DNA of 64,000 nt from Asparagopsis taxiformis (Eukaryota > Rhodophyta > Florideophyceae > Bonnemaisoniales > Bonnemaisoniaceae), in assembly GCA_030407315.1 (NCBI GenBank), contig JALQPE010002916.1:29253-93252 (forward strand), written 5' to 3'. Of this stretch, positions 1 to 10,500 are shown one piece after another. The position numbers and the translations under genes were made by a program. The notes beneath the pieces are model-generated. The model was not told the DNA's origin, did not search any database, and worked only from the letters and a program-made list of their open reading frames with translations. Each line of letters opens with the position of its first letter. Positions within the stretch are counted from its first letter, which is position 1.

Positions 1-375
1 AGTTTATTTCCTCTCAAGTCCACTCCACCAGACAGTCTTGTCAACCAATGCACTGTTCTACCCGCAGACAATAAATTTGCTATCTACACTACTGTCTACA
101 GATTTCCCCAGACAGTGCAGTAATCCAATACAATGCATTGCCTCAGACAGTAAAATGTACTGTCTGCACATACTGTCTGGCGGCAACACTTCCGGACAGT
201 AAAATTTACTGTTCTGGACAGTAAATTTTACTGTTTTTGGTACTGTCCAGATTTCGTGCCAGTTTATTGCTGCAGCAGTATTCTGAAATTTCCAGACAGT
301 AAATTTTACTGTCTCCGCGCACTGTCTTGGCCAGACAGTAATTTTTACTGTCTCAGACAGTAAATTTACTGTCTT
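1..375. repeat. GACAGT/ACTGTC palindromic repeat array (left copy)
   Basis: The stretch is packed with GACAGT and its complement ACTGTC, often arranged as short hairpin units of the form CAGACAGTAAA..TTTACTGTCTG. Spacing between units is irregular, so it is a degenerate array of palindromes rather than a clean tandem satellite. The same motif family recurs at about 61975-62640. The stop codon of the neighbouring minus-strand ORF lies inside this array. Confidence 0.75.
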
Positions 376-2372
376 TTTCCATTCCCAACACCGTAGTGGA
401 AGCCGCCGCCACTCGCAAATGCGTAGGGATCGTTGCGACCGCCAACGGGCGGTGCGTAACCACGAGTCGCCGCGGCGAGACGCTCGGAAATCGCGCGCTC
501 CGTCGCCAAGCGGGCAGTCAGGTCCAACGTCTGGGCCCTGAACTCTTCGGCTGCGCGAGCCACGGATGAGATGAGGGAACGAATAACCCAGCCCTCCGCA
601 CGAGGCGGAGCGGCCATCGACGTATACGTCGATATACCGAGAAGCCGACGGGCATCCTCATCGGAGACGCGGTCGTCCAAGCTAACGAAGCGTGGCGCGC
701 GCTCGGCCGGCGTGGCCACATCCGGACGACTGACGTGGGCAACGTTGCCCCCTCCCGTAGCCTCGCGTGGCACGATCTCTCGAGGATCCGGCGCACGCGG
801 CGCTTCGTTTTGTTGGCCACGACGACCAGAACGCGTCCCTCGGGGGCGCTCGTTGCCCCCGAGGCCGCCGAAATAACCGGTACGATTGCCACGACGGCGT
901 TCGGAACGGGAAGCGACCCGCGGCACGTAAGCCCCATCACTTCGTACCTGGACGAACTCTTGGTTGTCCCCGGTCGCGTAATCCGGGCGTACAACGCGAT
1001 ACTCCGGCCCCAACGCAAGGGCGCCGCGAGCCTCAGCCAACGCGCTGGTAACGGAGACAAACGTGTCGGAACCGTCCACCGGGATTGCACGAAGCATCTC
1101 GTAGTCGGCCAGGAAGTCCAACGTGGACTCCGGCAGTAGGCACGCGCGCCCGAACACACGACGTTCCACGAACAGCGAGCATGCGAGCATCGCTGCGTGT
1201 TCGATATCCACGGCCATGAGGAAACGTTCCTTCACGGGGGCAGGCGCGTCCTTCACGGCATCGGTGAAATAATGTACCACGCGTGGTAACAACGTGGACG
1301 ACCCACGGGGGTACGGAAACTCCTCTACTACTTCCGGCAACGGCGGGAAGTAGAGCTCGCTCGGGACGACCCACGGAGCTGACGCGTGCGACACGCGGTA
1401 GTCGTCTGCGTTCACGTGACGGAGCGCGAAGTGGTCGTCGTACGACACGACACTTTTGGAGATGACGCTCAACGAAAGAGCAGTCTTCCATTCGGCACGT
1501 TGCCGTTCGGAAAGTGTCCGCGGACATACGAATACGGACGCCACCGAGATGAACGGCGGTTCCTCGGGCGTCCCCTTCCACAGGAAGGCGTCCATACGAT
1601 CGACGTAGATCGCGTCGTTGACGTCACGCAACCACGAGCGGTCGCAACGTATCGACGCCGGGATCTGGTAACGTTCCGATCCCGGTGGCCCGTTGGCGAA
1701 ACGACGCCCGGCTGCCCGCCCCCACGTATCCTCGGCGGAACGCATATAGTCGACGACCGCGCGGGCGTCCCGACGATCTCTGGCCAACGTGGCGAGATCG
1801 TCATCCGTAATGCCCACGCGGGGCAACGCAGCCCACGCGTGGGTCAGGACGCCTACGTTTAGCGCCGCACCGCCACGTGAGGCGGTGCCGACTGTCCCAA
1901 CGGGGTCACCACCCTCCGGCGAGGGATCCTGGCGAGGGGAACGCGGCGAGCCATCACGACGAGGCACGCCCGTGCGGGCCGCCGCCACAGCACGACGCGA
2001 ACGAGCGGCCGCTGCCATCGCGGCTGCACCCGTCGACGGGGCCGCGGCAGCCGGAATGACGGGTGACGAATTCCCCGAGTCGGACGCCGTTGCGTCATCA
2101 TCACGTGGGGCATCGGCCCTATTAGCCTCGGCAGGCGTCACGGAAGCCACCAGGCGAGACGGAGCCATCGGGCGAGACGAAGAGGCGACGGCCTGCGAAG
2201 CAACGGCTTGACCCGCCCTAACGGATGGGGCGGGAGCGACGGACGCTTCCGTCGCTGGCGGCGCACCGGCCCCGACGAGGGAGGGAGCGCCCTGCGAAGG
2301 GTTCCTCGCTCCACCTCCAGCAGAGCCGGCGGGCCGCGGAGTGTGGTTATCGGTGCTACGCGTAGTGACCAT
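366..2372 (-). CDS. Unrecognised Ala/Arg/Pro-rich protein, possibly gag-like
   Basis: The reading frame is open for over 2.1 kb. Upstream of 2372 it contains no ATG (the frame opens at a TTG at 2516), so I start it at the ATG at 2372, giving 668 aa. The N-terminal ~180 residues are low-complexity Ala/Ser/Pro/Arg. A globular middle part follows (about residues 200-460, Trp- and Tyr-containing), then an Arg/Gly-rich stretch, then a short predicted coiled coil near the C-terminus. The start MVTTRST resembles many retrotransposon Gag starts, and an Arg/Gly-rich tail would fit nucleic-acid binding. No zinc knuckle, protease or pol is nearby, so the gag idea is only inference. The in-frame region just upstream of 2372 would encode a strongly hydrophobic segment; if an upstream spliced exon supplied the start, the protein would be membrane-anchored instead. 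The stop codon is supplied by the GACAGT array, so the natural C-terminus may be lost. Confidence 0.5.
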   Translation of the reverse strand: MVTTRSTDNHTPRPAGSAGGGARNPSQGAPSLVGAGAPPATEASVAPAPSVRAGQAVASQAVASSSRPMAPSRLVASVTPAEANRADAPRDDDATASDSGNSSPVIPAAAAPSTGAAAMAAAARSRRAVAAARTGVPRRDGSPRSPRQDPSPEGGDPVGTVGTASRGGAALNVGVLTHAWAALPRVGITDDDLATLARDRRDARAVVDYMRSAEDTWGRAAGRRFANGPPGSERYQIPASIRCDRSWLRDVNDAIYVDRMDAFLWKGTPEEPPFISVASVFVCPRTLSERQRAEWKTALSLSVISKSVVSYDDHFALRHVNADDYRVSHASAPWVVPSELYFPPLPEVVEEFPYPRGSSTLLPRVVHYFTDAVKDAPAPVKERFLMAVDIEHAAMLACSLFVERRVFGRACLLPESTLDFLADYEMLRAIPVDGSDTFVSVTSALAEARGALALGPEYRVVRPDYATGDNQEFVQVRSDGAYVPRVASRSERRRGNRTGYFGGLGGNERPRGTRSGRRGQQNEAPRAPDPREIVPREATGGGNVAHVSRPDVATPAERAPRFVSLDDRVSDEDARRLLGISTYTSMAAPPRAEGWVIRSLISSVARAAEEFRAQTLDLTARLATERAISERLAAATRGYAPPVGGRNDPYAFASGGGFHYGVGNGKRQ

Positions 2373-3641
2373 CGTGGTCAGTTCGTACGCAACGAAGACG
2401 AACAGTGCAACGAGCACGAAAACGAGAGCCACGCGGGCGAGACGAAACAAGAGAACGAAAGGAACGGAGGTAGTAGTACCCAGCGGGGGAAAGAGGTAAG
2501 GGAGAACGAAAGGCAACGGCCTGGATGACGATGGTGAGAGGAAGGGTGAGCGACGATCGCTATCACGTTAAGCCGCGGCTTAAATAACCTTCGGACGACC
2601 GTTGTCGTAATGCCCGCTGGCAGATTCACGAAAGGGCCGCGGCCTGCGCACGTATCGCGCTGAATTGAAGCACACCCGCGTGGTGGAATTGGACACTGCA
2701 TTCGTTGCAGGGAAACGCCTAAGCGAGGCATTGACGTACGACGCCAACGGGCGGGCCGCGATGATTACGAAAGAGCCGGAGCGCACGCGCGCGCTCCGGC
2801 GCCGTGGCGATTCGATCAGCCAACCGGGCCGCGTACGTTTAAACGAGATTTTCGGGACAACTGCCACGTCCGCAGTTGTACCCGAAAAGGCGCCACGGCC
2901 CCGTGTCTCAGGCGCGTCCTGAAGGGCCTCGCGTGGCCGGGACGTCCACGTGTGGGGGTGGGGCTGTGTAGTATACGTGGCAATTCCGAAATTGCAAATA
3001 TTTACGTTTTTCCGCGGAATTCGAATTTCGGCGGACACGACCGGCGACAGCAATGCACGAACATTGCTGGCGCATGCGCGCGCGCAACCGGCACACGTGT
3101 GCAACGAACGTACTGGCAACGGCCAACGGACCAACGGGTCCCTACGTGTGACCCACAAGGTCCTTTCCCATTCGGGGACGTTACGAGCAGTGTTTACACT
3201 GTAAAGCGATGCCATCGTGGCTATATAGGTATTGGCATCGTGCCGGGAGGGAAATGGGACAATACATCGATGGGGCAACGGCTCTAGTCTACGACTGACT
3301 TCTACGTTTTACGTTTACGTTTTGCCTAGCGAGGCTTCGTCTCCGTCGAGCTGCGTACTCCCTACCCATCGCCGCACGTAAGGCTGATTGCGTGTAGTGC
3401 CTCCGGGCTTGGTTGAGAGCGCCTCCGGTGACGTGCCACCTCGTTCGCTAACGTAATCCTCGCGTGGATTGTTGCGTCGTGACGCTCGTGTCTACTCGCT
3501 AACCATTCTACCTTCTACCGTTCTAACAATACAGTCAAACACCAGCGGGTGGACTGCTCGTTTCGTTTCGTAAGGACAGCGTGTCCGTAGCTCGTACCAG
3601 CTATCTAGAACTAACGTTGTTCCACAGAGACAATTCGCCAC
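2373..3641. other. GC-rich intergenic region, candidate solo LTR or promoter block
   Basis: No credible ORF. A segment at about 2603-3529 begins TGTCGTAATG and ends TTCTAACA, that is TG..CA-like ends, with an internal TATA motif at 3222. I could not find a primer-binding site next to either end nor a second copy in the window, so a long terminal repeat is only a weak possibility. Confidence 0.25.
3207..3240 (+). promoter_or_regulatory. TATA motif enclosed in an inverted repeat
   Basis: CTATATAGG at 3221 is flanked by perfect 8-bp inverted arms, CGATGCCA (3207-3214) and TGGCATCG (3233-3240). It could be the core promoter of the plus-strand gene at 3642 with a long leader, or of a transcript on the minus strand. 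Confidence 0.35.
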
Positions 3642-4577
3642 ATGGAATTCTCCTTGGCCACTCCAACTGGTCACACCCCATCGAACACATTGGGAAACGC
3701 ACGCATGATATCGCCCACAGACGGTGCAGTACTCGTTCGCGACGGATTCACCGTTGCACTGCACGACTTTGCCTCCCTGCTGCCCGATGCAACCCTCCTC
3801 GTTGCAGATATCGACGGACAGCCCGATCCTGCCACTCTTTTGCCTCTGCACAACTCCTCGTTCCCGTCTGGCACCATAACGCTATTCCAGCAACTCGGTG
3901 ACACAGCTGCACAAGCGTTCCTCACCCTCGCTAGACTGCGCGCCACGGCAGAAGGCCCTCCAATACATGACATGGACATTTCCGTCACCGTGGTAAAGTC
4001 CGCCTACGTCATGGGAGGGTACGTCCCAGATGCCGACGACTTTGACCCGCACAGTGGCATGCTTCGCCCCACAAACGTGTCGAGGCACAAGCAGCAGCGC
4101 GTCTTTGCAACTTCATCATTCGGCCCCGCAAAGAGATCGCAGTACTCCTTTGTCGTCATCTCCGGAACTGCCGATGACTACAGAACCATATGGGTAGGGC
4201 GCGTCCTGGCACTGGTACGCCTGCAGTCTGCAAACCTGTTTCAACCTGTAGAACTCGCTTTCGTTCAGTATATGACCTGCTTTGCCCCAAAAACCGCTGT
4301 GGAGAAATCACTTGGGTGCATTTGTTTAAAGTGGTCCACATGGGACCCGGACAACGGATCCGTTCACAGCAATGACACTGCATCCCACAGTGCAGGTGGT
4401 CCTTGGTTTGACCTCATTCCTGCATCTACTATATCTGGCACCGTGCACATCGTACGAAGTAACTTTCCAGTCAAGCCATTTACGAAACAAATGCACTGGT
4501 CGGACCACCGTTTCTATCTCAACCGCTTCTACACCAACACTGATTACCAGTTCACAGATGATAATGAAGAAGAATAA
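3642..4577 (+). CDS. Unrecognised 311-aa protein, element-type
   Basis: The ORF starts at an ATG preceded by CCAC and encodes 311 aa ending in an acidic DDNEEE tail. There is no signal peptide, membrane segment or zinc finger. The second half has a beta-rich pattern: a segment around YRTIWVGRVLALVRL, then VELAFVQYMTCF, then FDLIPASTISGTVHIVRSNF, then a Tyr/Phe-rich end. This spacing loosely recalls the C-terminal BAH-like part of large transposase proteins of the Plavaka/KDZ type, but no catalytic core is present, so this is an impression, not an assignment. It converges on a frame-broken gene at 4655-6937 with only 77 bp between them, which suggests both belong to one mobile or repeated unit. 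Confidence 0.55.
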   Translation: MEFSLATPTGHTPSNTLGNARMISPTDGAVLVRDGFTVALHDFASLLPDATLLVADIDGQPDPATLLPLHNSSFPSGTITLFQQLGDTAAQAFLTLARLRATAEGPPIHDMDISVTVVKSAYVMGGYVPDADDFDPHSGMLRPTNVSRHKQQRVFATSSFGPAKRSQYSFVVISGTADDYRTIWVGRVLALVRLQSANLFQPVELAFVQYMTCFAPKTAVEKSLGCICLKWSTWDPDNGSVHSNDTASHSAGGPWFDLIPASTISGTVHIVRSNFPVKPFTKQMHWSDHRFYLNRFYTNTDYQFTDDNEEE

Positions 4578-4654
4578 ATCTAAATCGCAGCACTCTATTG
4601 ATAATGTACTACATGATAAGCCTTCTAGTCAACGTCACATTTACTGCACTAATT

Positions 4655-6937
4655 TCAACCATCCTCCATTACGCCAAAACCGTTATCAGCAGTGGCTGCA
4701 TGGCGCCGCTCCATGCCCCCATACTGTGGGGCATTGATTTCTACATTCAGGTTTGCACTCAGGTGTCCAGCATATGGGTCAACGACGAAAAGTTCTGCGC
4801 CAATTAGTCCTTGCGCAATCACACAATCCATTACAGCACCGAGGTTTGACGTAATATGCGATTGAATCCAATCCTCGGACACTAGAACAAGTGATGAGCA
4901 GCGGTTTACATCATCAACGACATGAACAATTCCAGACCCCTCTCCGCTTTGCCACACTTCAACAGCCTCTCTCGTCACAGTACGGCTTGCAAACACATGC
5001 CGTGACTGTGCACTAGTCCGCTGTTCGCTCTCGACAACGTCTGTTTCTTCCCTTGCTTGCGAGCCTTGGAGACAAGACATGCAGTACACCACCATACCAA
5101 CTAATTGCTGAAAAGCTACCCCCACATATTGACTGTACCGCCTTGTAAACTCCTTCTGCCGTGCACCTCCTTTCCCCTTCGGTTCATCCAAACACTCCAC
5201 AGTAGTCACTAGCCAAGCATCCAGGCGCGCCAGCGTTAGTATGCTCGTCTCTATGTCCATTACTTGTTCTGGTCGTATCGAATAACCCCTGAAGATGTCC
5301 AGCACATTCACAGCTACTCGGTGTTAAACCATGCATCACCATTCACTTCCATTTCGAAGCTGTCAGGAACCATGCCTTTGCTGTATCGCAGCTCTGAGAA
5401 CGGTGCCGTTCGCCACCTCCCCATATCCAAATCACCGTTGCTTTCCCGTTTCAAAAGCTTCTCAGAAGCTTCGCGCTTTTGATCCTCTCGCTCGTCCATC
5501 TCAGCTCGCGTCGTCAGCGTCGTGCATCTAGACATTAATTTCGTGTACCCCAGCGAACCGAACAATCTGTCCCTCGCATTATGCTTCCGTGCACTCATCA
5601 CGTCTGACAGTTTCTGCGTCACCTTCACTTTCAATGCCTTGCTCCCCGCCACAGCCTCTTGACAGCACACACGCTGCTCCTCATCGGAAAACACATCACA
5701 CCACGGACTTTGACGCAGTACGTGTCGCACCAAGTCATTCAGCAGATCACTCTCGTCCCTGTACGAAGGTGTATACCACTGCAGATTCTTGATGATGTAG
5801 CCCGGAGGGGTAGCAATATATCCTACACCGTTTTCGCTCCAAAGTGTCCCTTCTACCGGCTCTACCTCGATGGTACGTCCAGTCCAACGTCTCTGCGTTT
5901 GTTCCGCTATAGGGTCCAGCTCCATAGTCTCGTTCTTGCACCACTTTGTCAGGTTTTCCTCAACCGCCCTAAGAACTCCAAGGTATTTCACAGGAATGGC
6001 TCTCTGTATTTTCGACTTACCGCCACCGTGATCACTGATTCTACCTGTTCTCGCAATTGCAGTAAGGCTGGCATTTTCCGCCTGCAGAGTCTTCACCTTA
6101 GCCTCCAACGCAACTATCTCCGTGGTGAGCGCCTTGTTTGCTATGTCCTGGCTAAACACTTTTTTTCCAGCTCCGCGATCTTCTTCTTCTGCGCATTGAT
6201 GCGACTCGCCATTAAATCGATGGATTCCGGCGGATGCAACCTCTCTGCCCTCACCGTCCCCCATCTCGCACGCTATCGGGAATATGATGTCCTCCATCGG
6301 CAATATCCTGACGTCACGGGGGCGTTACGCGCATATTTGGCACCAATGACAGTCTGTTGTGACGAGGCCCGCACTCCGGCTGCTCTCTCCCCTCAGTACC
6401 ACCTGACCGCCGATGATAGTTGGCATCCTGTGAACGTTGCTCAGAAACAACATCCCTTGCCGCTATCCTCGGGTCCCTGACTGCATTACCTGCTGGGGCT
6501 GATGTACTCGGCATAGTTGGCGCAGTGGGGGTCACAGCCTCCAGTGTGTCGGAAGCCCCCGGCTGGGACTCCGTCTGCAGCACCTCCGCATCTGCCAACC
6601 CGGGAGGAACTACCTTTGCCATAGCACTCTGCCGCAATTCCAACATGTTTTGAGCCACTATCATGTCATCATCATGATGTTCACTGTCCCTGCGAGCACG
6701 CTTGCCTCGGTCAAGCCCCATCTCTCTCCGCGCCGTTCCTCCTTCCTCACTTTCTCGCTGCGGATCCCCAGTTCTGCGCCGGTCCGTCTTGCGACTACCG
6801 GACCGCGGTTCAATGCTGCCGGTAGGCCCAGACCGCTTCTTCGCACGGGATTGTCGGGCACTCGATACAGCAGCTGCTGACCGGGTTTTCTGGAGGCCCG
6901 GAGGCTTTGGAGCTTTCTTCGCAATACGCGGCGGCAT
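4655..6937 (-). pseudogene. Frame-broken unrecognised gene with coiled coil
   Basis: Three consecutive minus-strand frames look like one gene. The first (6937-6314) opens with a true ATG and encodes a basic, Ser/Arg-rich N-terminus with a Lys/Arg cluster. The second (6303-5314, first ATG at 6297) holds a leucine-zipper-like coiled coil (around IVALEAKVKTLQAENASL) and a globular part rich in Trp. The third (5311-4655) begins without ATG and would be the C-terminal ~218 aa. The gaps between frames are 10 and 2 nt, too small for ordinary introns, so frameshifts are the simplest reading. Short unusual introns overlapping the coding ends cannot be excluded. The family is not recognised. The position opposite the 3642 gene suggests a two-gene element. 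Confidence 0.45.
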
Positions 6938-7170
6938 AATGAAGCTTTCTCCGAAGCGATGGAACGATTGAGTTGCACGAGATACTAAAAAGGTTGCTGT
7001 ATAGTGTCGGTACCCACAACGGTCTGCGATGAACGTTCAGGTCAGGTCAAGTACCGGAGAATACGCCAACAGCCCAGATTGTATACGGTAGGCAGTCATC
7101 AACAGTATTTAATGAGGTACAATTACAGCTGTCGAGCTAGGCCGCGAGCACCCCTATGTCCGGAAGACGT

Positions 7171-7363
7171 CCTGATTTGAATTAAAATTTGGGCTATTCT
7201 CAAAAACATGCACATGTGAACATGTTTTTGAGATGGGGGTGTGCCATACGGCACAATCGACCCGCTGGAATCGATGTTTTTCGCAATATTTTTTTCTGCC
7301 CTGAATTTTAGAATTTCTGGGCTGGACAGCAATGCAACTGAGCTGGACATCCACCGGGCGTCC
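7171..7363 (-). repeat. 192-bp palindrome-bearing repeat, copy L1
   Basis: This is the only copy on the left of the methyltransferase gene and is inverted relative to the copies at 11.1-17.9 kb, so the gene is bracketed by inverted copies. It runs from CCTGATTTGAATT to the GGACGTCC-like end (here GGGCGTCC). It contains the stem-loop arms CTCAAAAACATG / CATGTTTTTGAG around CACATGTG. Its 14-bp palindrome has one change (GTGCCATACGGCAC). The ~45 bp outside it (from about 7125) match the ~70 bp outside copies L4 and R4. Confidence 0.8.
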
Positions 7364-7597
7364 ATTTCAACTTGGTCGTGTATTTTGCATCTGCACGCAT
7401 AACAGCATCCAAGCAGTCAGGTTCACTGCTCGGACGAAGTGCACCTGGAGTGTGAACGATTGGTTTTTGACAGGCGAGTACTGCTGAGTAGGTTTCACCC
7501 TGGACTAATGGTGGCTGGACATGCTGCATTATATGATATACTTCAACTCTGGAATGTAGCTTTATTTGTAGTCGAAATGGAAACATCTTTCGTGACC

Positions 7598-10500
7598 CTA
7601 ATTCCATGCTCTAAACGCTGTCCCATAATGAACGTAGAGCTCCTGCCCTGGACGGATATCGCGGATTGCACGTACTACAATGATCTTCGGATTTTCTAGG
7701 TCCTTCGCCTTGAGCTTCTTCCCCGTCGAACCGCTGCTGTAGTTCTCGACAAACTCGACGTTGGCCATCCGCCTGGTGTCTTCCGCCGGAGTGTCCTCAC
7801 CTCGCAAATACCGCGGGTCGTTGATGAACTGCGCCGAACAGAACAGAGCCGGAACAATCCAAATTGTATGGTCGATGTTTTCGTCGTCCTCCGCTGTTGT
7901 ATACAGCTTGATGGCATACATCAAGAATGTTTCCTTCGTTATCGCCATGTGACCCTCTCCGTACGCGAACCTCATCGACTCCTTGCTCATATCAGAGTAC
8001 ACAACAGTTCCGTAGTATGCACATACTTCGTCGCCAACATTAAATGTCTGTTCAGCGAAGAGCCCTCTTCCTGCATTTGGATGCTTAATCAGCGATGGTC
8101 GAACGCTCAATTTTTTCGCAACACAATCGTGTGCCCGCATCACGCGAGGGTTTTCAGTTTGCAACCAGCGGCGCAGGGAAGGTGGCCAATAATGTACCGG
8201 TTTTTCCATGTGCTCGTGCGACGCAATCGACTCTGGGCACAGCTGCCAGAGGTACTGCCGAATATATTTCGGGAACCTCTGGTACAGGGGAAGGCCAGGT
8301 GGGGGTTCGATGATCCTGCGTTCCCTCTGTGTACGCATCGTGACAGAGGGGGACGCCAAGAACTTCTCAGCACTCTGTTTCGCTTCTGTCGTGACCCTCA
8401 TGTCAGTGTTGTTTGAAAGAATTACACGTGACATGACTGCACACAGCTTTGGAAGCGATCGTGCCACACACAATTTGTCCATGTCACTGCCGACGAAAAC
8501 ACGGTGCTCAGGCAAGCTCATAGCTGCTTTTCCCGTTGCGAAAGTGCCAGAGAATGGATCGACAACAATATCACCAGGCTGTGAATGCTGGCTGATCAAC
8601 TCCATCATGAGAGCGACGCTCTTCTGCTCTGCACGAACTCTGACCGTAGCACCGGTTGTGCTCCTTGTTCGCCACACCATCTCATTCGAATCGATGGCGG
8701 GCATATTGATGGTGACGTTGCACCACGCCGGGTACGTGCCGTCCATGTATCCGTGGTTCCTATAGGCCACCATCTCGCTTCCGGTCTTGAACGGAACACC
8801 TCGCTTCCAGAAGTGGATAGCGACCTCTGCCATGTTCATGCGTTGGTACCTCTTCCGCCCCGGCATTTGATAGAGGTGCCCAGGTAGTCGGACAAACAAC
8901 AGAGGTACCTCGTCAACGAAGAAAACTGAATTCCGAACGACGTCCTCCTCCTCCTCGTCCTCCTCCTCATCCGCACTTTCTTCGCCACTGTGCTGCGATG
9001 CTTCGGAGTCCGAATTCATGGACGTAACCTCTTCTTCATCCGACCCGTCATCACTGGCAGCATCATCGGTTGGGCCTTCTGACTGCGGTCCTTTGTACGT
9101 TTCCAAGTAATGGAACCATTCGTAGAACTGCAAAACGGAGCAGAACACGATGCCGTGGCCACCGGGGCGCAACAGCTCGTCAAACACTTCGATGCTAGCC
9201 TGCATATCTTCTGCAGTTAGCCTGTCGTACGAAGAGTTGGAATCGTTCCTCTTACGACGAACATTGTAGGGCGGATCAGTCAGAATGAGCTGAACGTTGC
9301 CCGTGATGGGCACGTGTTCTCGGCTCTCGTCGGCACTGACCAAATCTTCGAAAGGGACGTCGTACACCCGGCAATACTGACTCATTTTCGAAAGAAAGTC
9401 CTTTGCGAGAGCCTGCCCTTCACTTTCCTGCTCTTCTGTCGCATGGGGTGACGGTGACGGGGGAGACGGCCCTTGGGCAGTAAGACTGGTCCTACCAGGC
9501 CCAAGTTCAAGCTTGGTTGTGTGTCTTGTCGACGGAACCAAACCTCTCCCTCCTGTGTTGCGACGAGTGGGAGTGCCATCAACCGGCTTGGCGACCTTTT
9601 CTGCGTCCGCGGCTTGTGGTGCCGGGCGGAGGACAGCCATAACGTCTTCGGCGAGGGTGTCAAAGTACGCTGGCAGCTTGTCCGGATTTCCGCTTGACAA
9701 GTATATTTCCAGCGCCCCCCAGCGGTCGGACTCCGGCCAGGTGTACAGGTCCGGGTTGACGATAAGAAACTGCAACCGGTCGAAGAACTTCCTCACAAGG
9801 TCCCTAAATGCACTGTGCTGCGCACTGGTTCTTGTCTCTACTTTTCCACCATATCCATCAGGATGAGATAGGGGAGCTTTGTCGTGGTAGAGATCTAGCT
9901 TCTGCTCCATCGGTGCGAATAGACCTTCATCGAGCACGTCAAACCAATGCTCACTGCTGTCGAAAATGATGTACGGCGCCATCAACTCTTCGAAGCTGGA
10001 AAACTTTGCGGCGTAGGCCACATCGGTCCAAGCATGGTATAAAACTTGAACCACGTAACAAGCTCGATTAGTGCTTTTTCGATGGGCTGGGACGCGTGCG
10101 GCTTCGTTCCCCTCTTCGGCCGCATCGCCTATTCGGCGACGCGGCAGGTTCTTGTTGTGATTTCGGATGATAGACAACGCTTGGAAATACATCAATACCT
10201 CGAACGTTTCCGGTGGAGCAAGAACGAAGGCGCTTGGTTCCCCGCGCTGCGGCGCCTGTAGTGGCGAAGGAAGCATGTTACATCCAATAAGGAAGGTCTG
10301 CGGCACGATCCCAGAAAGGATGCAGTGCTCAACCCATTGCCCGATACGCTCATCCTGTCTTGAAAACTCGGCAATGGGTAATGCCAGACGAACAATCTGC
10401 TTGGCTCGCTCAACGTTCATCTCTGCCATGACGATTTCGGCAACATCCGCCTCGACTCCAGCATTCTTCGAACGACCGCTGAAGGACATGCTGAGTCGAC

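Noticed and set aside
1033..2211. Several 100-180-codon frames antisense or shifted to the 366-2372 ORF
   Set aside because: Shadows caused by high GC in the main frame.
2603..3529. Solo LTR with TG..CA ends
   Set aside because: No second copy, no adjacent primer-binding site or target duplication found; kept only as a weak possibility in the spacer note.
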